DNA from: Rhizobium sp. ICMP 5592
Lineage (GTDB): Bacteria; Pseudomonadota; Alphaproteobacteria; Rhizobiales; Rhizobiaceae
Assembly (NCBI RefSeq): GCF_009498525.1
Contig: NZ_QSNT01000006.1
Coordinates: 1-64,000 of the forward strand
Direction: 5' to 3'
Length of the DNA: 64,000 bases
The notes beneath the pieces were generated by a model. It was not told where the DNA came from, did not search any database, and was given only the letters and a program-made list of their open reading frames with translations. Positions 56,282-64,000 of this stretch are shown in pieces; within the stretch, counting starts at the first letter, position 1; each line of letters opens with the position of its first letter. The position numbers and the translations under genes were made by a program.

Positions 56282-57990
56282 GCCGCCTCATCCAGGCCGG
56301 CAAACAAGGACAAAGCCGGGTGAGCCTCAGGATCTGTCATGACTTCGATAAACAGCGGCCCCTTGCCTGCCAGTCCACCCTGTAGATGAACCTTGAGCTC
56401 AGCTGGATCCTCGACGCGCACTGCCGGGCATCCGCAGGCTTGAGCAATCCGCATATGGTCGACAGGCGCAAAATGGCACGCCGATGTGAAGCGCCCGAAC
56501 TTCACAGTCTCGGCATCCCGCTGGAAACCGAGGATACCGTTGTTGAGAAGGATGATGGTGATGGGAAGATCGGAGCGAACCATGGTTTCCATCTCCGCCC
56601 AGCTATGGGCGAACCCGCCGTCGCCAACCATGGCGACCACCGGATGCTCGGGTCTGGCTGCCTTTGCGCCAAGAGCCAGAGGCAGGCCCCATCCCAACCC
56701 CGCAAGACCGCGCGGCGTCAGGAACCGCATTCCTGAAGCAAGTGATCGCAATTGGCCGACGACCCACATCGATGAATAGCTTGCATCCGCAACAACGGTC
56801 GTTTGCGGCGTCAATGACGCCTGCAGTTCCGCCATGATGCGTTCCGGGCGAATCGGCGACGCGGTGGCATGCACGAACTGATGCCGATCTTCATCGAACT
56901 GCCGCCAGCACTCGGCTATGCGGTCGATAACAGCAGTCCGTTGGTCCCGACGTTGGGATAGATCTCGCGCGTTCAGTGCATGAACAAGCTCTCTGAGTGT
57001 CTCACGCGCATCCCCGACTAGGCGCAGCGCCTGATAATTGCGGCCGATTTCCTGAGGGTCGACATCGATGTGGATCACCTGGGCACTAGCAGGAATTTGC
57101 CGCCAACTATCCGTGCCGTTCTGATTGGTTCGCGTTCCAACCAGAATGACAAGGTCTGCGTCAGCGACCAGAGCAGCCGTATGGCGTCCGAGTGACCGCG
57201 GACCCACGAGTGATCCTAAGACGCCGGCCGAAAGCGGATGATGTTCATTAACCGCGCCCTTGCCCATGTTGGTGGTCAAAATTGGGAGTACAGCCAGATC
57301 CTGCAACATGGCCAGTTCATGGCAGGCATCGCTGCCGAGGACACCGCCACCCGCAACTACCACGGGATTGTGGGCATTCGCAATCAACTCCGCTGCCCTT
57401 TGCAATGTCGCGCGATCAGGACACGACCGATCAAGCGGCCAATGGCCGAGATTCAGAGATCGTGATGGCGTTTTAACACCAAGCTCCGAGCGCAGCAGAT
57501 CGGCAGGCAACAGCAACGCAACCGGTCCGGGCCGACCGGAAGCAGCAGCAGTGAAGGCGGCATCAATATAGTCCTCGATTCGTTCCGGGACCATGACCCT
57601 GCGCACCCATTTCGTGCAGGATTGGAAGAGCGCGATATGGTCGAGCTCCTGAAACGCGTTCCGATCCATCTGATCGCGCTCGACTTCCTGCACAAGTGCT
57701 ACAATCGGAACGCTCGCCTTTAGCGCTTCGGCCATGGGGGGCACCAGCAGCGTGGCAGCCGGACCGTTCTGGGCAGCCACCACGCCGATCTTTCCGGATC
57801 GTCGAGCATAGCCATCGGCCATGGCGCCGCCCATATTCTCCTGCCGGTAAGCGACCTGGCGAATGCCTGCCGCTTCAGCAGCGAGGATGAGCGCTGATGG
57901 TAGGCTCTGGGCGAATATATGGGTGACGTCATGGCGCACCAGCGAACGGGCCAGGCATTCGGCGACAGTTTCCAAGGACTTCGTGGTCAT
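56278..57990 (-). CDS. ThDP-dependent enzyme, acetolactate synthase-like
   Basis: A 570-residue protein of the acetohydroxyacid synthase/benzoylformate decarboxylase superfamily. The N-terminal Pyr domain has the catalytic glutamate region YRQENMGGAMADGYAR; the central domain has DADLVILVGTRTNQ; the C-terminal PP domain has the ThDP motif GDGGFAHSWAEMETMVRSDL ending in NN. It cleaves or joins a 2-oxo acid C-C bond, but the substrate is not determined. Sulfoacetaldehyde acetyltransferase or oxalyl-CoA-type functions were considered and not supported by specific motifs. ATG overlaps the aminotransferase stop (ATGA). Confidence 0.82.
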   Translation of the reverse strand: MTTKSLETVAECLARSLVRHDVTHIFAQSLPSALILAAEAAGIRQVAYRQENMGGAMADGYARRSGKIGVVAAQNGPAATLLVPPMAEALKASVPIVALVQEVERDQMDRNAFQELDHIALFQSCTKWVRRVMVPERIEDYIDAAFTAAASGRPGPVALLLPADLLRSELGVKTPSRSLNLGHWPLDRSCPDRATLQRAAELIANAHNPVVVAGGGVLGSDACHELAMLQDLAVLPILTTNMGKGAVNEHHPLSAGVLGSLVGPRSLGRHTAALVADADLVILVGTRTNQNGTDSWRQIPASAQVIHIDVDPQEIGRNYQALRLVGDARETLRELVHALNARDLSQRRDQRTAVIDRIAECWRQFDEDRHQFVHATASPIRPERIMAELQASLTPQTTVVADASYSSMWVVGQLRSLASGMRFLTPRGLAGLGWGLPLALGAKAARPEHPVVAMVGDGGFAHSWAEMETMVRSDLPITIILLNNGILGFQRDAETVKFGRFTSACHFAPVDHMRIAQACGCPAVRVEDPAELKVHLQGGLAGKGPLFIEVMTDPEAHPALSLFAGLDEAA

Positions 57991-59348
57991 GCGGTGACTC
58001 CAGCAAAATCGGCTTCGTAGGTTTCGAGGAAATCGCCGAAGACTTCGACGATCAAATCAAGATCGGTATTCGTCATTGCCGTGGAGAGGCAGGCGGCGGC
58101 CCCAAAGGGCAAAAGGATATCGAGTTGACGGAAATGGCTTGTCAGATTGGTCATCCAATTGCTCTGTTCCGGTGTCGGGAAGGCCTGCCGATAGTCACGG
58201 GGCACCTGCCGCTTGGGGTGGATGCGAAAAAGCGAAGCCGAACCGGTGACGATAAATGGTGCGTCATGATGCGCGATCGCGGCAGAAAGGCCGTCGCGCA
58301 CACGCGCACCCATTTCATCAAGACGCTCGAAGCTTGCCGACGTCAGTGCCTCCATAGCCACCCTTCCTGCGACCATTGACACCGGATTGGCCGAAAAGGT
58401 GCCGCCTTGCGGCAGTGCCGGCCTCGCGCCCGAGCTTGCGAACACCCCCATCACCTCCTTGCGACCACCAACCGCGCCGACCGGAAAGCCGCCTCCGATG
58501 ATCTTTCCGGCAGCAATAAGATCCGGCACGAGCCCGAAACGCGCCGATGCACCGCGATATCCTTGCCGCAGATTCAGCACTTCATCGGCTACGACGAGAA
58601 CGCCATGTTGTCGGGCAAGATCGGAGACGGCTTCGATGAAGGCTGGCTCAGGGGCGATCAAACCTGCCCTGCTCGGCATTGGATCGATCAGGATGCAGGC
58701 AAGGTCACCGCCCGACACGGCCAACCGCCGTTCCAGGCCTTCAACATCATTGAAACGGATCACATCGACCTCTTCGGCAACACTTTCCGGCGCGCCGGCA
58801 TAAGAGGTCGTGGATGCCGGGGCGTCCGCTGGTCCCCATGACGCTGGCGACGCGCCTTGGCTTACCTCGGCCCAATCATAGGCACCGTGATAGGCTCCTT
58901 CGACGCGGGCAATGCGCGACCGCCCGGTAAAGGCGCGTGCTGCCTTGATGGCGAACATGACAGCCTCGGTGCCGCTATTGACGAAGCGAATGTGCTCGAT
59001 CGCGGGAATGCGCTGCACGAGCAATTCCGCCAATCCAAGCTCGTGTTCCGTTGGATTGGAAAAGCAGGTTCCTTTCTGCAGGAGATCCGCAATTGCGTCG
59101 GCGACAGGCAGGTAACCGTGACCATGAATCAGCGTGGTGAAATTGTTGTTGAGGTCGAGGAGCCGATTGCCGTCAACGTCGATCAGATAGGCGCCCTCAC
59201 CACGGGAAATGTAGGTCGGCAGAGGATCGCGCTCGACGGTGACGCGCGTGGTTCCATCGGGAAACACGATCTGCCCGCGCTCGAAGAAATATTGCGAGCG
59301 TGATCTGAGCGAAGCACGCTGAAATGATGGAAAATCCTGATGAAGCAT
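57987..59348 (-). CDS. Class III aminotransferase (glutamate-1-semialdehyde aminotransferase-like)
   Basis: About 453 residues, fold type I PLP enzyme. The Schiff-base lysine is in LIAAGKIIGGGFPVG, with SGTEAVMFAIKAARAFTGR and VADEVLNLR. This is the HemL-like subgroup that transfers amino groups to or from small substrates; as it lies in a catabolic operon with a ThDP enzyme it is unlikely to be heme synthesis. The ATG at 59348 has GGAGAGGGCAAGG upstream; an upstream start at 59393 is inside the operator region. First gene of the operon. Confidence 0.84.
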   Translation of the reverse strand: MLHQDFPSFQRASLRSRSQYFFERGQIVFPDGTTRVTVERDPLPTYISRGEGAYLIDVDGNRLLDLNNNFTTLIHGHGYLPVADAIADLLQKGTCFSNPTEHELGLAELLVQRIPAIEHIRFVNSGTEAVMFAIKAARAFTGRSRIARVEGAYHGAYDWAEVSQGASPASWGPADAPASTTSYAGAPESVAEEVDVIRFNDVEGLERRLAVSGGDLACILIDPMPSRAGLIAPEPAFIEAVSDLARQHGVLVVADEVLNLRQGYRGASARFGLVPDLIAAGKIIGGGFPVGAVGGRKEVMGVFASSGARPALPQGGTFSANPVSMVAGRVAMEALTSASFERLDEMGARVRDGLSAAIAHHDAPFIVTGSASLFRIHPKRQVPRDYRQAFPTPEQSNWMTNLTSHFRQLDILLPFGAAACLSTAMTNTDLDLIVEVFGDFLETYEADFAGVTA

Positions 59349-59395
59349 GCCTTGCCCTCTCCGTTCAGAGATGCATGTTCGCATCCCGTTCACAT

Positions 59396-59411
59396 TTTTG
59401 TTGCATCAAAA
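59396..59411. promoter_or_regulatory. GntR operator copy 1 before the aminotransferase operon
   Basis: TTTTGTTGCATCAAAA, one mismatch from a perfect palindrome and from the second copy at 60186. It lies 48 bp upstream of the aminotransferase start, between it and the 3-prime end of the GntR gene. Confidence 0.8.
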
Positions 59412-59445
59412 AAACATGAAGAGCAGGAAAGTGCAACATAATTAT

Positions 59446-60144
59446 TCAGCGGCGGGAGAGATTCCTTTGATCGCGGTCTGCGCTGATTTTTTTCATCTGG
59501 CGAAATCCATCGCGAATGTCGTTCTCGATGGCGGCGCGGGCAGCGGCGGCATCCTTTTCAACAAGCGCCTCTATCGCGGAACGATGATTGCGAGCACCGT
59601 AGCGTGTCTCGGAAAATTCTGGATAGAGTCCGTTAAATGACGCACCAACCCGTAGCCACAGAGTCTCGATCATCTGCAAAAGATAGGGCATACCGCTCAG
59701 ACGGTAGATCGCAAAATGGAACTCCTTATTATGCCAGAGGGCGTCAAAATAACGCTTTTCATCCAATGCGGCGTCAATTTTCGCCTGAAATAGCTCAAGC
59801 TCTTCGATCGCCGCCTCGCTTGCGGCCTTGATGGACAGCGCCGCCGCAAGCCCCTCTAGCGCTAGGCGCATCTGCGTAATCTCCTCGAGATCCGACAATC
59901 TTAAATGAGGAACGATGACGGTTTTCGGGCCAGAGTAGATGAGCGCTCCATCGATCACCAGGCGGTTAATGGCATCGCGAGCGGGTGTCGAGCTGACATC
60001 CAGCATTTCCGAGACCGCACGGATTGTGAGCTTGTCGCCAGGCGAAAAAGCGCCTCGGATCAGTCGCTCTTTCATGTTGCGATAGGCCATTTCGCCCAAT
60101 CGATTGGGCTGATGCTGATGGTTTCCTTCGTCTTCCGGTGCCAT
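59446..60144 (-). CDS. GntR-family transcriptional regulator (FCD/FadR subfamily)
   Basis: About 232 residues. N-terminal winged helix (AYRNMKERLIRGAFSPGDKL, IRAVSEMLDVSSTPARDAI), then an all-helical FCD ligand-binding domain (ITQMRLALEGLAAALS; HNKEFHFAIYR; RNHRSAIEAL with metal-binding Asp/His residues). It probably represses its own gene, the aminotransferase operon and the divergent ABC operon through the two 16-bp palindromes, with release by a pathway metabolite. The ATG at 60144 is chosen over 60237, which would run over the operator. Confidence 0.88.
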   Translation of the reverse strand: MAPEDEGNHQHQPNRLGEMAYRNMKERLIRGAFSPGDKLTIRAVSEMLDVSSTPARDAINRLVIDGALIYSGPKTVIVPHLRLSDLEEITQMRLALEGLAAALSIKAASEAAIEELELFQAKIDAALDEKRYFDALWHNKEFHFAIYRLSGMPYLLQMIETLWLRVGASFNGLYPEFSETRYGARNHRSAIEALVEKDAAAARAAIENDIRDGFRQMKKISADRDQRNLSRR

Positions 60145-60185
60145 TTCCAACGAAAATTTCTCCAATTCCCTTTGACAAGCGTCAA

Positions 60186-60201
60186 TTTTGTTGCAACAAA
60201 A
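60186..60201. promoter_or_regulatory. GntR operator copy 2, gntR/ABC divergent promoter region
   Basis: TTTTGTTGCAACAAAA is a perfect 16-bp palindrome, 42 bp upstream of the regulator gene and about 180 bp before the transporter operon. Same core as copy 1 at 59396-59411. Confidence 0.85.
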
Positions 60202-60380
60202 ATGAAAAGTGACGCGCTTGCAAACATTATGTGACATTAAAAGTCATAGCACTTTCGCAAATCCCCGTCTTCCCAAAGTTCAACACGGGAACCGGACCAG
60301 AAGCCAGGCGGTCGGTGAACGGCTTGCCACGCTGACGCAAACGAACACGTTTCAAAACGACAAAAAGAAGGAGAGGAACT

Positions 60381-61487
60381 TTGATTGGTGAAGCGCTTAC
60401 GCTGCAAGGGCTTGAAAAGCGATATGACACATCGCTTGCTGTGGATGGCATTTCACTGGCCATCCGGGCAGGTGAGTTCCTGTCGATCCTCGGGCCTTCG
60501 GGCTCTGGCAAGACGACGCTACTAACGATGATCGCCGGCTTCGAGAGCCCGAGCAATGGTCAGATCATGATCGGCCGTCGCGACGTTACCTATATGCCGC
60601 CAAACAGGCGCAACATCGGTATGGTGTTCCAGCGCTATGCCCTTTTCCCGCATCTGACGGTGGCGGCCAACATCGCTTTCCCGTTGCGCATGCGCCGAAT
60701 CGACAAAGATCTTACCAGCCGCAAGGTGGAGGCGGTGCTGGCGCAGGTACATCTCGACGGCTATGGCGATCGATATCCCCATCAACTCTCCGGAGGCCAG
60801 CAGCAACGCGTGGCCGTCGCTCGGGCAATCGTCTTCGAGCCGCCCGTTCTCTTGATGGACGAACCACTTGGGGCCCTCGACAAGAAACTGCGCGAGGCGC
60901 TGCAACTGGAAATCAAGAGCTTGCAGCAACGACTCGGAGCGACCGTCGTCTATGTGACGCATGACCAGGAGGAAGCGCTCACCATGTCCGACCGCGTAGC
61001 AGTGGTGGCAAAAGGCCGTCTGGCCCAGGTGGGATCGCCGCTCGAGCTTTACCGCTCGCCTGTCTCAGCCTTTGTCGGAGACTTCATTGGTCGCATGAAC
61101 TTTCTCGACGGCGAATATCTCGGTCAAGATAGCGGGAACTACATGGTGCGGCCAAAAGGCGGCAACGTCATTGCTACGGCGGCGGCCGAAGACGGGGCAA
61201 GCCCCTTTGCCTCTCGACAAGCTGTCAGCATCGCAGTTCGCCCCGAACGGTTGTCGCTAGCGCCTCACGGTCGCGACCGCGGCGCCATTCTGACAGGCAC
61301 CATAGACGCAACCGTATTCGCCGGTTCGTTTTTCCTCTTCTTCGTGCGAACCCAGAACGACGATGACCGCCTGCTCCAGATCCAGATGCCCGTCGGGCAT
61401 GTGGCGGCAGGCCTTCGTCAAGGCGACCTGGTTGACGTCATCCCAGAGGCGAACGCCTTGCGGCTGTTTGCAAAAGTGGGGGCCTAA
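60381..61487 (+). CDS. Spermidine/putrescine-type ABC transporter ATP-binding protein
   Basis: A 368-residue PotA-like ATPase: Walker A GPSGSGKTTLL, signature LSGGQQQRVAVARAI, Walker B VLLMDEPLGALD, H-loop YVTHDQEEAL, then a TOBE domain with VSIAVRPERLSL. It powers import through the two following permeases. The start is TTG at 60381 with AAGGAGAGG upstream. First gene of a four-gene operon running off the window. Confidence 0.9.
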   Translation: MIGEALTLQGLEKRYDTSLAVDGISLAIRAGEFLSILGPSGSGKTTLLTMIAGFESPSNGQIMIGRRDVTYMPPNRRNIGMVFQRYALFPHLTVAANIAFPLRMRRIDKDLTSRKVEAVLAQVHLDGYGDRYPHQLSGGQQQRVAVARAIVFEPPVLLMDEPLGALDKKLREALQLEIKSLQQRLGATVVYVTHDQEEALTMSDRVAVVAKGRLAQVGSPLELYRSPVSAFVGDFIGRMNFLDGEYLGQDSGNYMVRPKGGNVIATAAAEDGASPFASRQAVSIAVRPERLSLAPHGRDRGAILTGTIDATVFAGSFFLFFVRTQNDDDRLLQIQMPVGHVAAGLRQGDLVDVIPEANALRLFAKVGA

Positions 61488-61490
61488 TCC

Positions 61491-62390
61491 ATGGCATCAT
61501 CCCTCGCGAGACAATCGCCCGGCTCTTTCCTCCGCTGGATCCTCACAGGGTCGAGCCGCCATTATTCGCCATTGTTGGCCATCTTGCTGATTCTGCCGCT
61601 GCTCCTCCTTTTGGCGGGAGGCTTCGTCTATCCGGTGGTCAGGCTTATCGGCATCAGCCTTTCCGGAGCAGCTCCCCTCGCCCCTTACCAGCGTGTCTTC
61701 GAGAGTCCACTTTATATCCAGGTCCTGCTCAGAACCTTCCGCATCGCGGCGATCGTGACCATTGCTTGTTTTGCAATTGGATATCCGACCGCCTATGCGA
61801 TCGCGCACATGCGGGGCAGGTTGGCAAAGCTCGGAATGGCATGCTTATTTATTCCGCTTTGGACATCGGTGCTTGTCCGCTCCTATGCCTGGATCGTGCT
61901 GCTAGGTCGCAACGGCATCATCAACGACGGGCTGATCCAGCTCGGTGTTATCTCGACACCTCTGAAGATGCTTTATACTGAGGGCGCTGTCATTCTCGCG
62001 ATGACGCATGTGCTGATGCCCTTCATGATCCTGCCGATCCATTCGGCCTTGCGCTCGGTGCCGAGCGCGTACGAGCAGGCGGCACGAAATCTCGGCGCCA
62101 GCCGGATGGTCGCCTTTTGGCGCGTGACCTTTCCACTCAGCCTATCAGGCGTCTTCGCCGGCTGTGTGATCTGCTTCATTCTTGCCATCGGGTTTTACAT
62201 CACCCCCGCCCTGGTCGGCGGACCTGGCGCGCTGATGATGGCGACCCTGATCGGCCAGCAGACAATCGTCCTTCTGGACTGGCCATTTGCCGCCGCCCTG
62301 TCAGTCATCCTGCTCACCGCGACGTTGCTGCTGGTGCTGATCTTTCGCCGCGCACTCTCTTTCAGCAAAGGTTTGAACAGTGTCCATTGA
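61491..62390 (+). CDS. ABC transporter permease, PotB-like
   Basis: A 299-residue protein with six membrane helices and the BPD_transp_1 EAA-like loop EQAARNLGASRMVAFWRVTF (about residues 188-207). Similar to spermidine/putrescine permease PotB; N-terminal part has an early hydrophobic segment. Starts 3 bp after the ATPase gene. Confidence 0.88.
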   Translation: MASSLARQSPGSFLRWILTGSSRHYSPLLAILLILPLLLLLAGGFVYPVVRLIGISLSGAAPLAPYQRVFESPLYIQVLLRTFRIAAIVTIACFAIGYPTAYAIAHMRGRLAKLGMACLFIPLWTSVLVRSYAWIVLLGRNGIINDGLIQLGVISTPLKMLYTEGAVILAMTHVLMPFMILPIHSALRSVPSAYEQAARNLGASRMVAFWRVTFPLSLSGVFAGCVICFILAIGFYITPALVGGPGALMMATLIGQQTIVLLDWPFAAALSVILLTATLLLVLIFRRALSFSKGLNSVH

Positions 62391-63237
62391 ATCTCAACCC
62401 TTGACGCAGCGATTGGCAACGCCGTCCGACGCCCGCCGGCACCGTCCAGTTTGGCCACGGATGGCACAACATGCATCCAATCTAATGATTGCGGCGGTGC
62501 TGTTCTTTCTCGTCCTTCCGACACTGCTGGTGATACCACTGGCACTCAGCGACGCCTCCTATATCACGTTCCCGCCGCAGGGACTGACCCTACGCTGGTT
62601 CGAGGCGTATCTGTCCGATCCCGACTGGCTGCGCTCGACCATCTTCAGCCTACAGATCGCCGCAGTAACCGCTGTCGTAGCGACGACCATCGGGACGATG
62701 GCGGCGGTTGCTCTCGTACGTGGCAAACTACCGGGCAAGGCACTGCTGCAAGCCCTCTGCCTTGGACCGATGATCGTGCCGGCGATCGTCTTCGGCGTCG
62801 CGCTCTATCTGGTCTTCTCGCCTTTACAACTGACGGGGAACCTGACCGGATTCGTCCTTGCCCATTCGGTGCTGGCGGTGCCTTTTGTCGTCATCATCGT
62901 TTCCGCAGCGTTGGAGAGAATAGACCCGTTGCTGGAATTGGCGGCCTTGAGCTGCGGAGCGGGGCGGCTCAGAGCCTTCTTTGCGGTGACACTTCCCAAT
63001 CTCGCGCCGGCCGTCGCGACGGCCGCTGTCTTTGCTTTCCTGACCTCCTTCGACGAAGCGACCGTGGCTTTCTTCATCTCTGACACCGGCGGCAAGACGA
63101 TCAGCCGGAAAATGTTCGAGGACATCGATTTCAACCTGACACCCGTCATTGCCGCCATCTCGGTCATCATTGTTGCCGTTTCGCTGCTTTTGATGGGTTC
63201 CATACATCTCCTGAACGGCCGCCGGGAGCAGCACTAG
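62380..63237 (+). CDS. ABC transporter permease, PotC-like
   Basis: A 285-residue permease with six helices and an EAA-type loop in LELAALSCGAGRLRAFFAVT and a conserved TSFDEATVAFFIS, as in PotC. GTG start overlapping the preceding gene by 11 bp, so translationally coupled. Completes the transporter pore with the PotB-like partner. Confidence 0.88.
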   Translation: MSIESQPLTQRLATPSDARRHRPVWPRMAQHASNLMIAAVLFFLVLPTLLVIPLALSDASYITFPPQGLTLRWFEAYLSDPDWLRSTIFSLQIAAVTAVVATTIGTMAAVALVRGKLPGKALLQALCLGPMIVPAIVFGVALYLVFSPLQLTGNLTGFVLAHSVLAVPFVVIIVSAALERIDPLLELAALSCGAGRLRAFFAVTLPNLAPAVATAAVFAFLTSFDEATVAFFISDTGGKTISRKMFEDIDFNLTPVIAAISVIIVAVSLLLMGSIHLLNGRREQH

Positions 63238-63286
63238 CGGCAGAAACCCCCGCTGCAGGCGGGACATCCATAAGAGGGAAACATCG

Positions 63287-64000
63287 ATGACAATAAGAGC
63301 AGCCATCCGGCTGAGCGGCATTGCTATGTTTTGCGCAGCCATTCTTCTGGGAGAAACGCCCAATCCAGCACTTGCCAGCGAGCAGGTCGTGATCGCCACG
63401 ACTGGCGGCGCCTATGATGCGGCGCTACGCAAATGGTGGTTCGAGCCGTTCACCGCTAAGACCGGTATCCAGGTCGTTTCCGTTGCGGCAACCAACGCGG
63501 AGATGCGCGCCAAGGCGACCGCGATGGTGAAAACCGGCAACGTCAGCTGGGATCTCTACCCCGACGGAGAAATCCAGGTGAGCTCAAAGGATCATCTCGC
63601 GATTTCCGAACCGCTTGACAGTTTTTGCACACAGTTCAAGGATCGTCAGGATCTCGTTCCCGATGCCTGCATCCCGGCTGGCGTGCGGCTGTTTTCGACA
63701 GCCACATTGATGGCCTACGATCCGCAAGCCTTCAAAGGCAACCAGCCCGTGACCTGGGCGGATATGTGGGATACTTCAAAGTTTCCGGGCGGACGCTCGT
63801 TTCCGAATTTCGACGATCCGTGGCGCGTCATGGCAGCTGCTCTTTTGGCAGATGGGGTCAAGCGCGACGACCTCTTTCCGCTCGACGTCGATCGTGCCCT
63901 CAAGAAGCTTGACGCATTGCGGCCGTCCATCACGCTCTGGTGGAAAACCGGGGATCAGAGCGTACAGGGGTTCCGTGAGAACGATTACAGCATCGGGCAG
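63287..64000 (+). CDS. Periplasmic solute-binding protein, PotD-like (partial)
   Basis: The first 238 codons of a substrate-binding protein; the end is beyond the window. A signal peptide (LSGIAMFCAAILLG) is followed by VVIATTGGAYDAALRKWWFE and AYDPQAFKGNQPVTWADMWD, typical of PotD/extracellular solute-binding family 1 proteins that accept polyamine-like or carboxylate ligands. AGAGGG precedes the ATG. It is the fourth gene of the ABC operon. The ligand is unknown but should match the substrate of the divergent aminotransferase operon. Confidence 0.82.
   Translation, partial: MTIRAAIRLSGIAMFCAAILLGETPNPALASEQVVIATTGGAYDAALRKWWFEPFTAKTGIQVVSVAATNAEMRAKATAMVKTGNVSWDLYPDGEIQVSSKDHLAISEPLDSFCTQFKDRQDLVPDACIPAGVRLFSTATLMAYDPQAFKGNQPVTWADMWDTSKFPGGRSFPNFDDPWRVMAAALLADGVKRDDLFPLDVDRALKKLDALRPSITLWWKTGDQSVQGFRENDYSIGQ

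Noticed and set aside
56278..57990. ThDP enzyme as sulfoacetaldehyde acetyltransferase of taurine degradation
   Set aside because: Aminotransferase plus ThDP enzyme looked suggestive, but no phosphate acetyltransferase, sulfite exporter or Xsc-specific motif is visible.

Overview
The window looks like part of a rhizobial plasmid or secondary replicon (Rhizobium/Sinorhizobium type). It is GC-rich and carries a Ti/pSym-style TraA relaxase with traC and traD, a complete virB-type type IV secretion operon with a divergent RctA-like repressor, an IbpA/IatA/IatP-like inositol transporter with GGAA-N6-TTCC sites, exopolysaccharide-type genes, and many broken genes and IS fragments typical of an accessory replicon. 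Species cannot be fixed from sequence alone.

Layout. 1-17126 (mostly minus strand) is a two-partner-secretion / contact-dependent-inhibition (CDI) locus: IalB-like protein, TpsB/CdiB transporter, lipoprotein, a 12.6-kb TpsA/CdiA adhesin-toxin ending in a nuclease-like tip, its overlapping immunity gene, and a second immunity-like gene cut by the end of an IS6-family element at the window edge. A remnant of another TpsB C-terminus lies between the lipoprotein and the giant gene. 17127-24517 is a mosaic: an SRAP remnant, a mobile mystery protein A/B pair (HTH + Fic) behind four repeated palindromes, a DnaQ-like exonuclease, an AbiEi antitoxin whose toxin partner is reduced to a stub, Hsp70, IS3 and ArsB fragments, and an intact diguanylate cyclase. 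24518-28510 is a three-gene sugar ABC transporter read as inositol-type. 28511-31556 holds a DUF1993 gene, a phosphonate monoester hydrolase-like enzyme and galE.

31834-37138 is the DNA-processing half of a conjugation system (traA divergent from traC-traD; no traG). 37460-43843 holds unrelated cargo (YoaK-like and cytochrome b561-like membrane proteins, then a small polysaccharide block: nucleotide-sugar dehydrogenase, epimerase, sugar-phosphate transferase, Wzy-like polymerase). 44070-54182 is the mating-pair-formation operon virB1-virB11 with an EexN-like exclusion lipoprotein, and 54281-54634 is the RctA-like regulator. The traA/traC and virB/rctA intergenic regions share a promoter-operator element with the same 16-bp spacer length and a conserved spacer sequence, tying the two distant transfer blocks into one regulon. 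No VirD4/TraG coupling protein is in the window.

54727-64000 contains an atypical OmpR-family regulator and an uncharacterised catabolic module: class III aminotransferase, ThDP-dependent enzyme and short-chain dehydrogenase in an overlapping operon; a GntR/FCD regulator; and a divergent spermidine/putrescine-type ABC transporter whose binding protein runs off the right edge. Two copies of a 16-bp palindrome (TTTTGTTGCAACAAAA, one with a single mismatch) sit before the enzyme operon and between the regulator and transporter genes, predicting a single GntR-controlled uptake-and-degradation regulon with an unknown amine-type substrate.
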